Below are positions 8,283-19,626 of a stretch of DNA of 28,529 bases, in pieces. Position 1 is the first letter of the stretch. The number at the start of each line of letters is the position of its first letter. A program made the position numbers and the translations under genes. The DNA lies in assembly GCA_021464525.1 (NCBI GenBank), contig JADRCO010000669.1, positions 1 to 28,529 of the forward strand. Direction: 5' to 3'. The notes below the pieces were generated by a model. That model did no database searches and had not been told where the DNA came from. It saw only the letters and a list, made by a program, of their open reading frames with translations. Origin of the DNA: Rhizophagus sp. LPA8_4_AMF (Eukaryota; Glomeromycota; Glomeromycetes; Glomerales; Glomeraceae).

Positions 8283-11021
8283 ATGATTTTACATTCAGAA
8301 AATGATGAAATTTTTTTAAAAGAATTTTTAAAAGAATTTTATCGTCAAATTATAAAAATAGAAAATTATGCAAATTTTGAAAATATTTTAAAAGAATGGA
8401 TAAAAGAATTTTTTGATGATAATAATAAAGATTTAAATCATATTTTAAATATAATGGAATATCATGATGAGAATGAAAATTGGTTTTCAAGTTTAATAGG
8501 ATTTTTTTATGAACATGGTATAGGTACTAATAATAATATTATTAATAAAGATAAATCTTTAGAATTATATTTATTATCAATTAATAATTATAATAATGAA
8601 AATAATAATAATAATATTATTATAAATAATATTAATTTTAATGATAATAATAATGATAATAATCAAAAATCATTTTTTTCTATTTATCAATTAATTAATA
8701 TTATCATTTCAAAATTTTTATTATCATTTTATTATTATAAATTTATTATTTTAGATAAAAGAGATTCTATTACAAGCGATTTTTTATGTTTAAATACTGA
8801 ACATGTAATGTCAAATAATCAATTTGAAAATTTTAATAATTCATTAATGATTAATTTATGTAAAGATGAATTAAATGTTATGGAAAATTATTTTAATTCA
8901 AAAGATAATGAAGTAAATATTATTAAAAAGAAAGAATTAATAGAATTAAATAATTTAGGTTATTGTTATCAATTTGGAATAGGAAAAAAGAAAGATGATA
9001 AAATAGCATTTGAATTTTATTTAAAATCTGCAGAAGGAGGAAATTCTAGTGCAAAAAATAATTTAGGTTATTGTTATAAAAATGGTATTGGAATAATAAA
9101 AGATGAAAAAAAAGCATTTGATTTGTATTTAAAAGCAGCTAATGATGGAGATTTATATGCACAGTATAATTTAGGTGATTGTTATCAGAATGGAATAGGA
9201 ATAAATAAAGATGATAAAAAAGCATTTGAATGGTTTTATAAATCTTCTAAAAGTGGATATTTATGTGCTCAATATAGATTAGGTAATTATTATCAAAATG
9301 GAATTGGTACATCCAAAGATGAAAATAAAGCATTTGAATTATATATGATAGCCGCTAAAGGAGGAATTATAGATGCAGAAATGATTTTGGGTAATTATTA
9401 TAAGAATGGTACTGGAACTTCTAAAGATGAAAATATATCATTTGATTGGTATATGAAAGCTGCTAAAAAAGGAAATGCAATAGCACAATCTAATGTAGGT
9501 TATTGTTATCAAAATGGAATTGGAATAGCAAAAAATGATGAAAAAGCTATATATTGGTACAGGAAAGCAGAAGAAAGTGAATGTGAAATGGCACAATATT
9601 ATCTAGGTTATTGTTATAAATATGGATTAGGAGTTAAAAAAAATAAAGTTAAAGCGTATGAATATTTTAAAAAATCAGCAGAAAAAGATTATTTAGATGC
9701 TCAATTTGAACTTGGATATTGTTATGATAAAGGATTCGGAACTGATGTTAATAGAACAAAAGCATGTGAATTATATAAACTAGCAGCTGGAAGAGAACAT
9801 ATTGTTGCACAATGCAATATTGGAATTTTATATGATTATATTAATAAAGATTTAGATCAAGCTATTTATTGGTATAGTAAAGCAGCAGAAAATGGTAATA
9901 AAATAGCGCAATATAATTTAGGGGAATGTTACTTATTCGCTAAAGGTGTAAAAAAAGATGAAATAAAAGCTTTTAATTATTATGAAAAATCAGCCAATCA
10001 AGGATTATTAGATGCTCAAGTTCAACTTGGTTATTTATATAGTAATGGTCAAGGAACGGAAATGGATTTAGAGAAAGCTGTTTATTGGCATAGAATAGCG
10101 GCAGATAATGGTGATAGAATAGCACAATATAATTTAGCCCAGTGCTATCTTTCCGCCAAAGGTGTAGAAAAAGATGAAACAAAAGCTCTTGAATATTATA
10201 AAAAATCAGCTAATCAAAATAATTTAGATGCTCAAATTCAACTTGGTTATCTATATTTTAGTGGTCATGGAACAAAAAAAGATTTAAAGGAAGCTGTTTA
10301 TTGGTATCATAAAGCAGCAGAAAATGGAGATGAACTTGCGCAATATAACATAGGGGAATGTTATGAATTGGGAAATGGTGTAACAAAAGACGAAGTTAAA
10401 GCATTTGAATATTATGAGAAATCAGCTGAAAATGGATATATAGATGCAAAATTTTTACTTGGATATTGTTATGTAAATGGTATTGGAACGGAGATTGATA
10501 AAGAAAAAGGATTGAAATTATATGATGAGGCATCCAATAAAAAAAATAGTAGTACACAAAGTAGTCATTATAATTCCAATGGAGTAACGACTGATTTTTT
10601 AGATAAAGTTAATTATTGGTATCATAAATCAGCGGATAATGATGGTAATAAAGTCGCGTTGTATAAATTAGGTGAACTTTATTCAGAAGAAGGTATTTTT
10701 CAAAATGAAACACGAGCATTTGTATATTATAAGAAATCAGCTGATCAAGGATTTATTGATGCTCAATATAAACTTGGTTATTACTATGAACATGGAATTG
10801 AAGTTGATATTGATAAAGAAAAAGCATTTAATTTATATAAAATCGCTGCAGGAAATGGGAGTATTGACGCACAAAGAAGTCTTGCTTCATTATATGAATT
10901 AGGAGAAGGAACCGAAAAGAATATAAAAAAAGCTATCTATTGGTATAGAAAAGCCAAAAAAAATGGATGTTTAAAAGCTAAAAAAAGAATGAATATTCTT
11001 TTAAAACAACAAGAAACTTAA
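8283..11021 (+). CDS. Sel1-repeat (SLR) protein, 912 residues, intronless
   Basis: One continuous frame begins at an ATG that follows a stop-rich leader. Residues 1-90 are helical and acidic (WFSSLIGFFYEHGIGT near residue 65 looks like a partial first repeat). Residues 100-130 are almost pure asparagine from AAT codons. Residues 136-157 are hydrophobic and aromatic, and could be a membrane-associated or buried helix. From residue 224 to the end there are 19 Sel1 repeats of about 36 residues, with the consensus LGYCYxNGxGxxKDxxKAFxxYxKAAxxG...AQ. Sel1 repeats form alpha/alpha solenoids that scaffold protein complexes, for example in ER-associated degradation and chitin-synthase activation. In Rhizophagus they are massively expanded and often fused to kinases; here the gene stands alone between two kinases. 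Partners are unknown. Repeat 16 is degenerate, and repeat 9 is 3 residues short. Confidence 0.93.
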   Translation: MILHSENDEIFLKEFLKEFYRQIIKIENYANFENILKEWIKEFFDDNNKDLNHILNIMEYHDENENWFSSLIGFFYEHGIGTNNNIINKDKSLELYLLSINNYNNENNNNNIIINNINFNDNNNDNNQKSFFSIYQLINIIISKFLLSFYYYKFIILDKRDSITSDFLCLNTEHVMSNNQFENFNNSLMINLCKDELNVMENYFNSKDNEVNIIKKKELIELNNLGYCYQFGIGKKKDDKIAFEFYLKSAEGGNSSAKNNLGYCYKNGIGIIKDEKKAFDLYLKAANDGDLYAQYNLGDCYQNGIGINKDDKKAFEWFYKSSKSGYLCAQYRLGNYYQNGIGTSKDENKAFELYMIAAKGGIIDAEMILGNYYKNGTGTSKDENISFDWYMKAAKKGNAIAQSNVGYCYQNGIGIAKNDEKAIYWYRKAEESECEMAQYYLGYCYKYGLGVKKNKVKAYEYFKKSAEKDYLDAQFELGYCYDKGFGTDVNRTKACELYKLAAGREHIVAQCNIGILYDYINKDLDQAIYWYSKAAENGNKIAQYNLGECYLFAKGVKKDEIKAFNYYEKSANQGLLDAQVQLGYLYSNGQGTEMDLEKAVYWHRIAADNGDRIAQYNLAQCYLSAKGVEKDETKALEYYKKSANQNNLDAQIQLGYLYFSGHGTKKDLKEAVYWYHKAAENGDELAQYNIGECYELGNGVTKDEVKAFEYYEKSAENGYIDAKFLLGYCYVNGIGTEIDKEKGLKLYDEASNKKNSSTQSSHYNSNGVTTDFLDKVNYWYHKSADNDGNKVALYKLGELYSEEGIFQNETRAFVYYKKSADQGFIDAQYKLGYYYEHGIEVDIDKEKAFNLYKIAAGNGSIDAQRSLASLYELGEGTEKNIKKAIYWYRKAKKNGCLKAKKRMNILLKQQET
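8581..8668 (+). repeat. AAT trinucleotide microsatellite inside the Sel1 gene
   Basis: Runs of aataataataat interrupted by single changes encode the poly-asparagine stretch near residues 100-128. The tract is in frame and likely to vary in length between strains without breaking the gene. Confidence 0.8.
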
Positions 11022-12964
11022 AATAATTTACCGTTTAATATTTTCTATATTTTTTTTTTTAAAATAATTTTGTTATTAAATGAATATTATTTGTTATTAT
11101 ATTTGTACATAATTATTATATTTATTATACATTCTTATACATTCGTCGTAACATGAATATTTTATGGCAATGAAACAATGATATTCTATCGACTCTGTTA
11201 TTTTTTCATTTTATTTCATCTTTTTTAATTTATTTCATACTTCGAAGAAATTCTTAGTAAGCTTTGAAAATTTTCGCGCTTCACTTATTAACCCGATCCT
11301 GCTAATAATAAAAAAAATAGCAAATAAATGGTAATTTAGCAGAAAAAGCACTTAATACTGGTGCACTAAATTTGTAGCATGTTAATCTAAATCAATGGAG
11401 TTCGAAGAAACTGTTGACTTTCGCCTTAAAATATTAAATGATGCATGGAAATTCTATTTACAATTAAAATAATTTTTTTCATTATCGAGTCCGAAATTTA
11501 TATGTCATTTTATATTCTGAATAAAATATTGTCTTTGATTTCATTTATTTAATTTGTAATAACCAAATTATACAGTATTTTTTAAATGAATATTTATTAT
11601 GCACGTCAAAATAACTTTTTCTTTTAATAAAAAAAAAATATATATATATAATAACGAAATTAATAATAAAAAATAAATGTTAAACTGTTGAATAAAATTC
11701 TATCATACATTGAAAGGATTATTTGTAATAAGGGTTGGAAAGTCTGGACGTACAAGTGATTACTCTCTTCAATAAATTTTCTTCCGCTTTTTTAATTATT
11801 ATCAATTTCATATTGGCTTTCTCCTAAAAGTATGTTATTAAATAGTAAAGTCGGTTCATGTATTTTTGTATTTTTCTTTATCATCTGGTCTCGTATTCTT
11901 CCAAATCCATTTTGATTACTTATTAACGTTAAATTTTGGTCATGTGCACAATAGCAAAATATCACATGCGTCATCAGCATGAAAATTTCAAATATATTTA
12001 TACAACTTTTAATGATATACTATTCACTCGTTCGATAATTTATTTGGCCAACTAAAATTTATACTTGTCCAGAATATGCATGGATTTCATTAACTGTTAA
12101 ATAAGCCAAATTTTAAACTATAATAGATTCTTTTTTTGTATTGATCGAAGTTATGAGTAAAATGTAACACAAAGAAACAAAAATGTATTTAATTACGCTT
12201 GTTAAACGTAACTCTAATTAAAATGATTGACATTTTCTAAATTAGTTGTGAAACTCAGATTAATGTTTAACAAAAGATGTGTATCGTAAGTTACCGCTTG
12301 TAATACGGAGTTCAAGGTGGATATTCAGTATCTAAGTTAACTTCAAAGTTCTCATTAAGTTACGATTTAATATATATTTTAAGTTCCATTAATATCAATG
12401 ATTTTATTAATCAATATTTTCTTAATCATTTATTATTTCGTCCTGCTTTATCGTTGCAAAATGTGTGGAAATTTTTTTTCGAAATTATTTTTTCCTATTT
12501 TCTTTGTCTAAAAATAGCATATCATTTTATTTCAATATTGATAATATGTATTTTTAAAGTGATAATATCGTCATAGAACTAGAGTAGTATTGTATAATCA
12601 TTGATGATATTTTTTCTTTTTTTAGTAAAATATTACAATTACCAATGCCAGTTATTGGAATAAATCAATCATGCACATCATTAAACACATTACATTGTAC
12701 AACTGTACTACCTTTCTCGCTGATCATGAAAGAATTCTCAGTTTTCTAAAATACAGTTCTAGATTAGTTTTTTAGAATTTTCACCACAAGGAATTTGGAT
12801 GAAATTCTTAGAATTCGAAGAAAGTATTCTTTGGTTAATTTTGTCACACAATTCTTATTATTGAAAATATATATATATATTGATAATTTTTTTCTAAGCT
12901 AAAAATTAAAAAAATATTGACCATATATAAATTTGACTTTTAATAACTTTTAATATCAGAAAAC
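11022..12964. other. Spacer between the Sel1 gene and kinase B
   Basis: No gene is supported. The sequence is AT-rich with homopolymer runs (11050, 11630) and an AT dinucleotide tract at 11639-11650. A minus-strand frame at 11792-11980 has no family resemblance and no splice context. The final 115 bp carry the promoter-like block shared with kinase A. Confidence 0.6.
12851..12964 (+). promoter_or_regulatory. Promoter-like block upstream of kinase gene B
   Basis: attcttattattgaaaatat (12851) continues into an AT run and tgataatttt, matching 4562-4600 upstream of kinase A. The distance to the ATG is about 75 bp here and 84 bp there. Directly before the ATG both genes have aatatcagaaaa plus one base. 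The TATA-like run atatatatat (12869-12880) could place the pre-initiation complex. Confidence 0.5.
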
Positions 12965-14843
12965 ATGTATTTGAATCAACCAGCGCAAAACTCACAACGC
13001 AAAAAAAGTAGTATTATAACATGTAATGAATGTAAGAGAAAAAGAAAAACTTTAGATGAAAGTCACCAGATTTGCCACATATGCCACAACACAAAGATAT
13101 TGTTTAAGTCAAGTGGAAACAAAGTTATTGACGACTTTATCAGGCATACGCAAGTTAATTATGTTAGTGAGGAAGGTAAAATGGAGTTTGTTCCTTATGA
13201 TCAATTCAAAAATATAGAATTTATTGCCGAAGGAGGATTTAGTAAAGTTTACAAAGCTACTTGGGTAGATGGTCCAATTAATTGGTACGATATTAGTCAT
13301 ATTACGCATCGTAAGAAAAACTATACAGTAGCTCTTAAAAATCTTAATAATTCCAAAAACATTACACCAAAGGAACTGAATGAGGTATGGTACATGTAAT
13401 ATTTTTAATCTTCAATGTAATGAAAATGGTAAACTAATGATTCTTTTTTTAGCTCAAGGTATCTTATCAGATATTTTCAAATAAAATTTGTGGTTATTAT
13501 TGCATCGGCACTTATTTGGGAATAACACAAGATCCTATTACCAAAGATATTATGATTATTATGCCATATTATATTTCGGGTGATTTGACACATTATTTAA
13601 GTAATGACTTTTACAATATTGATTGGAGTACAAAATTTCAAAGATTATGGAAAATAGCACGTGGTCTTTCTTGTATACATGAAACAAAAATTATCCATAG
13701 AGATTTACATAGTGGAAATATCTTTATAACGGATTATGAAACAAATATAGGTGATCTAGGAATAAGTAAATCTGCAACCGAATATACAGATAATGATGAT
13801 GAGAATTATGGTATTATTCCTTATATGGCACCAGAGATTTTTCAAGGACAGAAATATACTACAGCCTCAGATATATATAGTTTTGGGATGATTATGTGGG
13901 AATTGATGACATGTAGACGACCTTTTTGGGATAGAATTCATGATGCAGAACTTATAATTGAAATATGTGATGGTTTAAGACCACCAATTGTTACAAATGC
14001 GCCTGAAGGATATATTGAATTAATGAAAGAATGCTGGAATTCTGATCCAAATAAAAGGCCAACAGCCACTAGTTTAGAAGACAAAGTGTGGAAAATGAGC
14101 ATTATTGAAAATAACGATCCAACTAAAATTATAAAATCGGCAGATATTGGACCTATAAAAACAAATAATCCAGGTGCAATTTACAAGAGTAGATCTTTAA
14201 GTGATATGATTCAATCTGCAATATCTACAAGAAGTTTAAGAAGCCAGTCCATAACTACAGAAGTTGGTAAATATAATATTAAATGGTTTTACTTGACAAA
14301 AAAAAAGGATACCGTCCTAAGCTATTCATATTAGAATAAAAAGCTGTCAAAAATAAATAGATATGGATAACTGATCCTAATTTGTTTACGATTATGTTTT
14401 ATTTTAATGAAATTATCATTTTTATCATTTGAAGGTAAAAGGAAGTTTGAAGATGACCAAATTGAAAACAGTTTTAATGAAGGTATGCTAGAGTAAAATT
14501 ATATAAAAGTGTAAATAGATTGAATATTTACTAAAATAAAATATTTTCAGATAAAATTATTAAGAAGATTAGAATGATTGAAAATAAGAATAATGGTAAA
14601 ATACTTTTTTATCTTTGCAACAAATTACTGTTAATTCCTGATAAAATTTATTTATTCATTTATTTAGGCTATATTAAGCAAGAATTTGAATTAGATATTG
14701 ATGTAAATTATTCTAAAAAATATATTGATGAAGAAAGTAAGTAAATACTATTATATTACTTTTCAATCATTTTTATTATCTTAATCTAATTTCTTAATTT
14801 GAAAATAGGATATATTTCACAGGAAATTGATTTTGATATTTGA
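12965..14843 (+). CDS. TKL-type protein kinase with N-terminal Cys4 motif (kinase B)
   Basis: Six exons, 12965-13384, 13453-14266, 14435-14482, 14551-14595, 14668-14736 and 14809-14843, join to a 476-residue protein. It is a paralogue of kinase A: C20/C23/C37/C40 motif, AEGGFSKVY loop, VALK with K125, HRD at 222-224 with N229, DLG from D241, APE at 266-268 and the same C-terminal YISQEIDFDI. Exon borders fall at the same codons, and intron 1 is alike in sequence as well as length (68 nt each), implying fairly recent duplication. The region between helix C and the hinge (residues 141-162) is the most divergent, with several cysteines and tyrosines absent in A. Intron 2 retention would end the protein after VGKYNIKWFYLT and about ten more residues. 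All catalytic residues are present, so it is probably active; substrate unknown. Confidence 0.87.
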
Positions 14844-15871
14844 ATATAATATCTAAATTACTCTTAAAGCCTATAGGTCATTATTTATTTTTTTTTTTTA
14901 TTCTTTATTTTATTCTATTCCTGGTTATCAATTATATACATATTAAATATAAATCATATAATAAATGAAAGTCCAGATTCACTATTAAATGCTTGAGCTT
15001 ATAAAATATGTCAAGTTTGAAAGTTTAATTTAGAGAATATGTTTACAAAAAAGTAAGTCATAATAAACATCAATTATAACTCTAATGGGACAGCAGCCTT
15101 GAGAAGTAGAATGTATGTTGCTTAACATAATTAAACGAAATTTTACCTTCTACCAACAAGATAAAAAATGTAATAATTTGAATTTTGCATCATCCGTTAT
15201 ATTGTATTAAATATGTTATTAAATATTATTTTATGAAGTTATTTACTCAAAAACATGAAATTTTATAAATTGCATATTAATTTCGTACTGGCTCGTTTGA
15301 AATTTAATAGACTTTATCGAATATCGATGACTTAATTGATCACACGTAATTTATCTGATTGGATAACTATCACGTGATTTGATTTTTTTTCAACATATAA
15401 CATTGGTTTTGCATATGACATTTTTGAAAAAATTATATACTTAAAGAAGTTACGAATATGGAGTTTTCTTTGTTGAGAGTTTAAAACCTTTTGTGGAAAA
15501 AAAAATAGTGCATCCATAATTGTAGCATTGGAATTATAAATTAGTTTGAATTAGTTATTATACATATAGTACTTTCATTCAAGGTTAAATAATAATATCC
15601 TTTGCTGCATGCTTAAAAGAAATGACTTTTAAATAAATAGTTTTCATTATTAATTGGATTATTAAAACTGCGATAGGCGAAAATTACAAAGTGCTTTTTA
15701 TCAAGGATTTTGTATAATTTGATTTGATGTTTAAGTAAGTGTTTAATTCAGAAACGCAACAGATGATTTGTACAATTAATCTCAATCAATAAATATAAAC
15801 TTGAATTTGCTCTTTATGCACAATAATTTATTCTCTTTTAAATTAAGTATAGTTTTAAATATTCGATTTTG
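14844..15871. other. AT-rich spacer downstream of kinase B
   Basis: No gene seen. A minus-strand frame at 15332-15517 is short, lacks family features and is probably chance. Confidence 0.6.
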
Positions 15872-16031
15872 AATCAGCTTGTCCAATATATAGATGAAGC
15901 ATTATCTTAATAAGATGAACATTATCCTACATTTTATAATGAAGATATAGTAGATGATAATTTAAAAATGACGCTTGCATAAAGAATAATATTAAGAAGT
16001 ATTTCTCAACGGAAGATTAAAAAATCATGTA
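15872..16031 (+). pseudogene. Decayed coding exon with in-frame TAA codons
   Basis: One frame reads NQLVQYIDEALS, two TAA stops, DEHYPTFYNEDIVDDNLKMTLA, another TAA, then RIILRSISQRKIKKSCK. The three blocks remain in a single frame and are protein-like (acidic, aromatic and basic residues in balanced use), unlike the surrounding DNA. I take this as the remnant of an exon with point nonsense changes. The family is not recognised. Confidence 0.35.
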
Positions 16032-16494
16032 AAATATTGACATTATTTATTAATTATATAATTTATTATTTATTTTAATGTTAATAAAGCGGGTTTTTTA
16101 AAGAATACAATATATTTGTATAGTTTTTTTTTAATAATGATTTTAAACTCTATTATAATCAAAATTGTCACAAAGTATACACTTCTTAAGTAGCTATTTA
16201 ATTAAGAATGCATTGCTAAAATTAAAAACCAATAATACAATTGCAAGTATCTCAAAATTCTAAGAATATGTGATACTGCAAATTTATATACACATTTAAG
16301 TTTAATATAGATTAATTAATACCAATAGTAAAATAAAATAAATTTTCATTACAAATACGCACCATGTATTTTTTTACAAATTATTCATATCAATTATTTC
16401 TAATAATATATTAATTAGGGTTGATAAGACGTTCCTTAAAGATATGATCATGTAGTGGCTGAAAAGCTTCTTTCTATATCCTTGTAAAAAATGT

Positions 16495-16623
16495 GATCCG
16501 TGTTTTATATTTCCATGTTTTTTCCGTGAATGTATCATTTTCATGGAATTTATAGCCTTAAATCATGAAAATTTCATCTTTATAACACGGATATCCGTGA
16601 ATGTATCATTTTCACGGAATTTT
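16495..16623. repeat. Direct repeat of a ccgtgaatgtatcattttca unit inside a short inverted repeat
   Basis: ccgtgaatgtatcattttca followed by tggaattt (16524-16552) recurs at 16595-16623 with one or two changes (c for t). Each copy begins ccgtgaa and ends with its near inverse ttcayggaa, so each can form a hairpin. gatccgtgttttata (16495) and tataacacggat (16581) form an inverted pair around the first copy. This looks like part of a small dispersed element. Confidence 0.55.
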
Positions 16624-18748
16624 TACGAAAACCACGGAGAAATAATGTAAATATTCGGATAAAAATTTTATAGGATATTGAAATACGAATTTAATACCAC
16701 TACTAGTAACAAAAACTAATAAATATAAAAAACGATTATCTTTAATGTCTTTCTCACTTGTATTGTAAATAATTATTTGATTTTTGATTTTCAACATTAG
16801 CAAGTTCAATAAATATTTATAAATTTATATCCCAACCATAAAGTAAATAAAGAGGAAAAAAAATATTACAAAAAATACAAAATATATGAGTAAATTGTTT
16901 TACAATTTTCAAATGCGAAAGATTTGCATTTGAAAATATAAAAAGTTGATAAGTAAAATTTTACAAATATGGCCAACGTGAGAAGCAAAACCAAATATAT
17001 TATAAGCTTCAACATAAACAATAACAATTTTACCATAGAGTTCAGAAATGCATTGGTTTAGACCAACATATATAATACACTTATTCAGATTAGAATATGA
17101 ATAATCTCATATAAAGAATTTCATTTAATATGGCCTGGATTAAGATTATTAATACTGTCTACTATTGTATTAAAAATGTTATTGAACTTCACTTGTCCAG
17201 AATATATAGAAAGAGAAATGCATCAAAAAAGAATCTTCAGAATTTTCTAAGGAACGAAGAACATTATGAAGGATTGAATATAGGAGTTCACAAACGAATC
17301 ACGTAACTTTTAACTTTTTCTTAATATTGAATGATGTTATTGGATACCTGACTTAGTGTTAGGAACACCGTGGTTTGGAATACAAAGTTGATACATGTAA
17401 TTCATTACTCACTATACATGATAATTTTACAATTTCAGTCAAATCATAAAACATGGCGTAGAAAATGACGTTGATAAATTCACACATGACACCCTAAAAA
17501 AAATTTTTTTTTAACAATACTATCTATATATTAATTTTGTACAAATGTTCGAAATATCATATGATAGAAAATAATTATGAATGACTGATCAAGTATTAAT
17601 CAATAAACTATGAAAGAAAACAGGATTTGACTAGTGACTATTTATATTTAAGTTACTATTTCGCGTGTTTTTTGGAGATGGACATTTAACCGTTAAAAAA
17701 TATGGAACCTTTAATCGTTCTTTATTAACTTCAAACAATTGCGCAAAATGAATATAGAATGTTGACACTAAGGAAAAACATTATTTCTTTTAAAAGCAAA
17801 CTATTTCATGAAAGAAGTAGTAATGATTTAGGATGCTTTCGATGTAAATCCAGAGTAACAGAAATTTTATTCCAAAAAAAAAAATTTTTTTACGATTATC
17901 ACGAGGAAAATCTATCAAATTTAGTATAAATTTCATATGAGACTAAAGATATATTAGTCCAACGATACTTATCACCGTTATATAAAAATTTTCTACTTTT
18001 GAATGATGAAATGTTTTTGGATTGAGCTACTTATGCTTATTAATTAGTAATTAAAATGAATTTGTTAATTCTTTAACGCGAAATTTATTATTAAAACTCT
18101 TATATTGCAAGTATTTTTTCATTATTACCTTCGTCCCTGCTCTTCGCATAACTTAGTTTTTTTTCGCAAACTCAATACGTTATGAAATTTTGAAAGACTT
18201 AATTAAACATTATTATTGAGTTACTTCCTAAGTAATCTTTAAAATCATTGATATTAAAATTTTGAGGATAAATAATTTTATTATTATGAAAGTTAATTCT
18301 ACTGTAAATTTCTGTTAAATCTACCAGTTTTAATTTGTGGAAGATTATAATTTTAAAAGTTCAGTGCAACTACTACTGCAATAAAAGTAAAGTTTTCAAG
18401 AACGGTTTCATTGATAAAAAAATAAGGTAAAATTTATCAGTATACATACTTTATTAAATTTATCTTTTAGAAAAAGATCCAGTTTAAAAAGGTGCATATG
18501 GGTTGGATTCGATTTTGTCACCAAATAAATATAACAGATAATAATAATAATTACAAGTAGTGATGCTGATTCCAAATGTTTTAACATTTATTTTAACTTT
18601 AGCTAGTTGTTACAATTGTTTAAAAGTTTAAATGATAGTTTGTTAAAACTTATGTTTAAAGTCAAATTAGCTTTTGTATACAATACGCATTTGATAACAA
18701 TACATTCCAAAATTGATTTCCCTATAAAATACAGAAATTTTAAATAAG

Positions 18749-18784
18749 AGTTCAAAATTAGTTCAAAATTAAGTTCAAAATCGG
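18749..18784. repeat. Three-copy tandem agttcaaaatt repeat
   Basis: Three consecutive copies of agttcaaaatt(a), 11-12 bp each; the last ends in tcgg. A related gttcaaaaaa lies near 18812. Confidence 0.6.
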
Positions 18785-19626
18785 TTTTAACCAATCGTAA
18801 AGAAATCGATAAGTTCAAAAAAATAAACAACTTGAATTATTCTAATAAGGAAACATACTATTACACGTATATTAGTACAAATTATTAACTGTTTATAGTA
18901 TTAACTATTAATTCTTATTGTTTTATTGAATAAGCAGAGAGCCAGAGAATGACGGAGTAGTAGATATAAAATATTTTTATTTTTTTAAGGAGTTATTTTT
19001 TTTCGATATCTTTGTTCTTCATGATTAATTTTGAAATAATTTTTGATTATTAATAACTGAATAGGTCCAAATATATTCCTAAATAATATGATGGTTTTAT
19101 TTATTTGACTTATGAAATAAAAATAATAAATTATTTTGCTTTTTCTTTCGCAACGAATTACTATTTTTTTTTATCGTTACGTTCGTTAATCGTCATGTGA
19201 AATTGGTCCAATAAACGATATTATCTCTGGATGTCACATATTATATAAATGATATCAGTAATATTATACCTATTGTTACATGAATGCATGGATGACGTAA
19301 AATAAATACTTCTCTATTATAACTAAATAGATAGACAAAAAAACATGATGCATCAGAACATGCAAGCACATAAAAACGAACTCTATTTACGTAAAATCAT
19401 TATTATTACTATTTTTTTGGAAAAAAAAGAGAAAATGAGTATACTGGCGCAATGGTTCCTTTCACTCTTGCAGAAAACATTACGATGATTATAATAAAAG
19501 TATATACAAACCACATGATACAAATAGAAAAAAATCATCGGAAGCTATCTGGATAAGTTTAAACAAATTAGATTTTATTTAAAGTTGCATTTAATGAGAT
19601 AAACAATAGAAAATATAGAATAATTA

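Larger units (their letters stand above)
16032..19626. other. 3.6-kb gene-free spacer
   Basis: No supported genes. It contains the direct/inverted repeat set at 16495-16623, two A(n)T(n) palindromic tracts near 17497-17514 and 17875-17891, and a three-copy attagttcaaa-type repeat at 18749-18784. The short frames at 16612-16809 (minus) and 18603-18830 (minus) are low-complexity and overlap repeats. Confidence 0.6.

Noticed and set aside
9973-10182. Minus-strand frames over the Sel1 gene, and the plus-strand frame at 10672-10902
   Set aside because: They are shadows of the strongly periodic Sel1 coding sequence.
11792-11980. Minus-strand 62-codon frame
   Set aside because: No motif, no ATG context, isolated in spacer.
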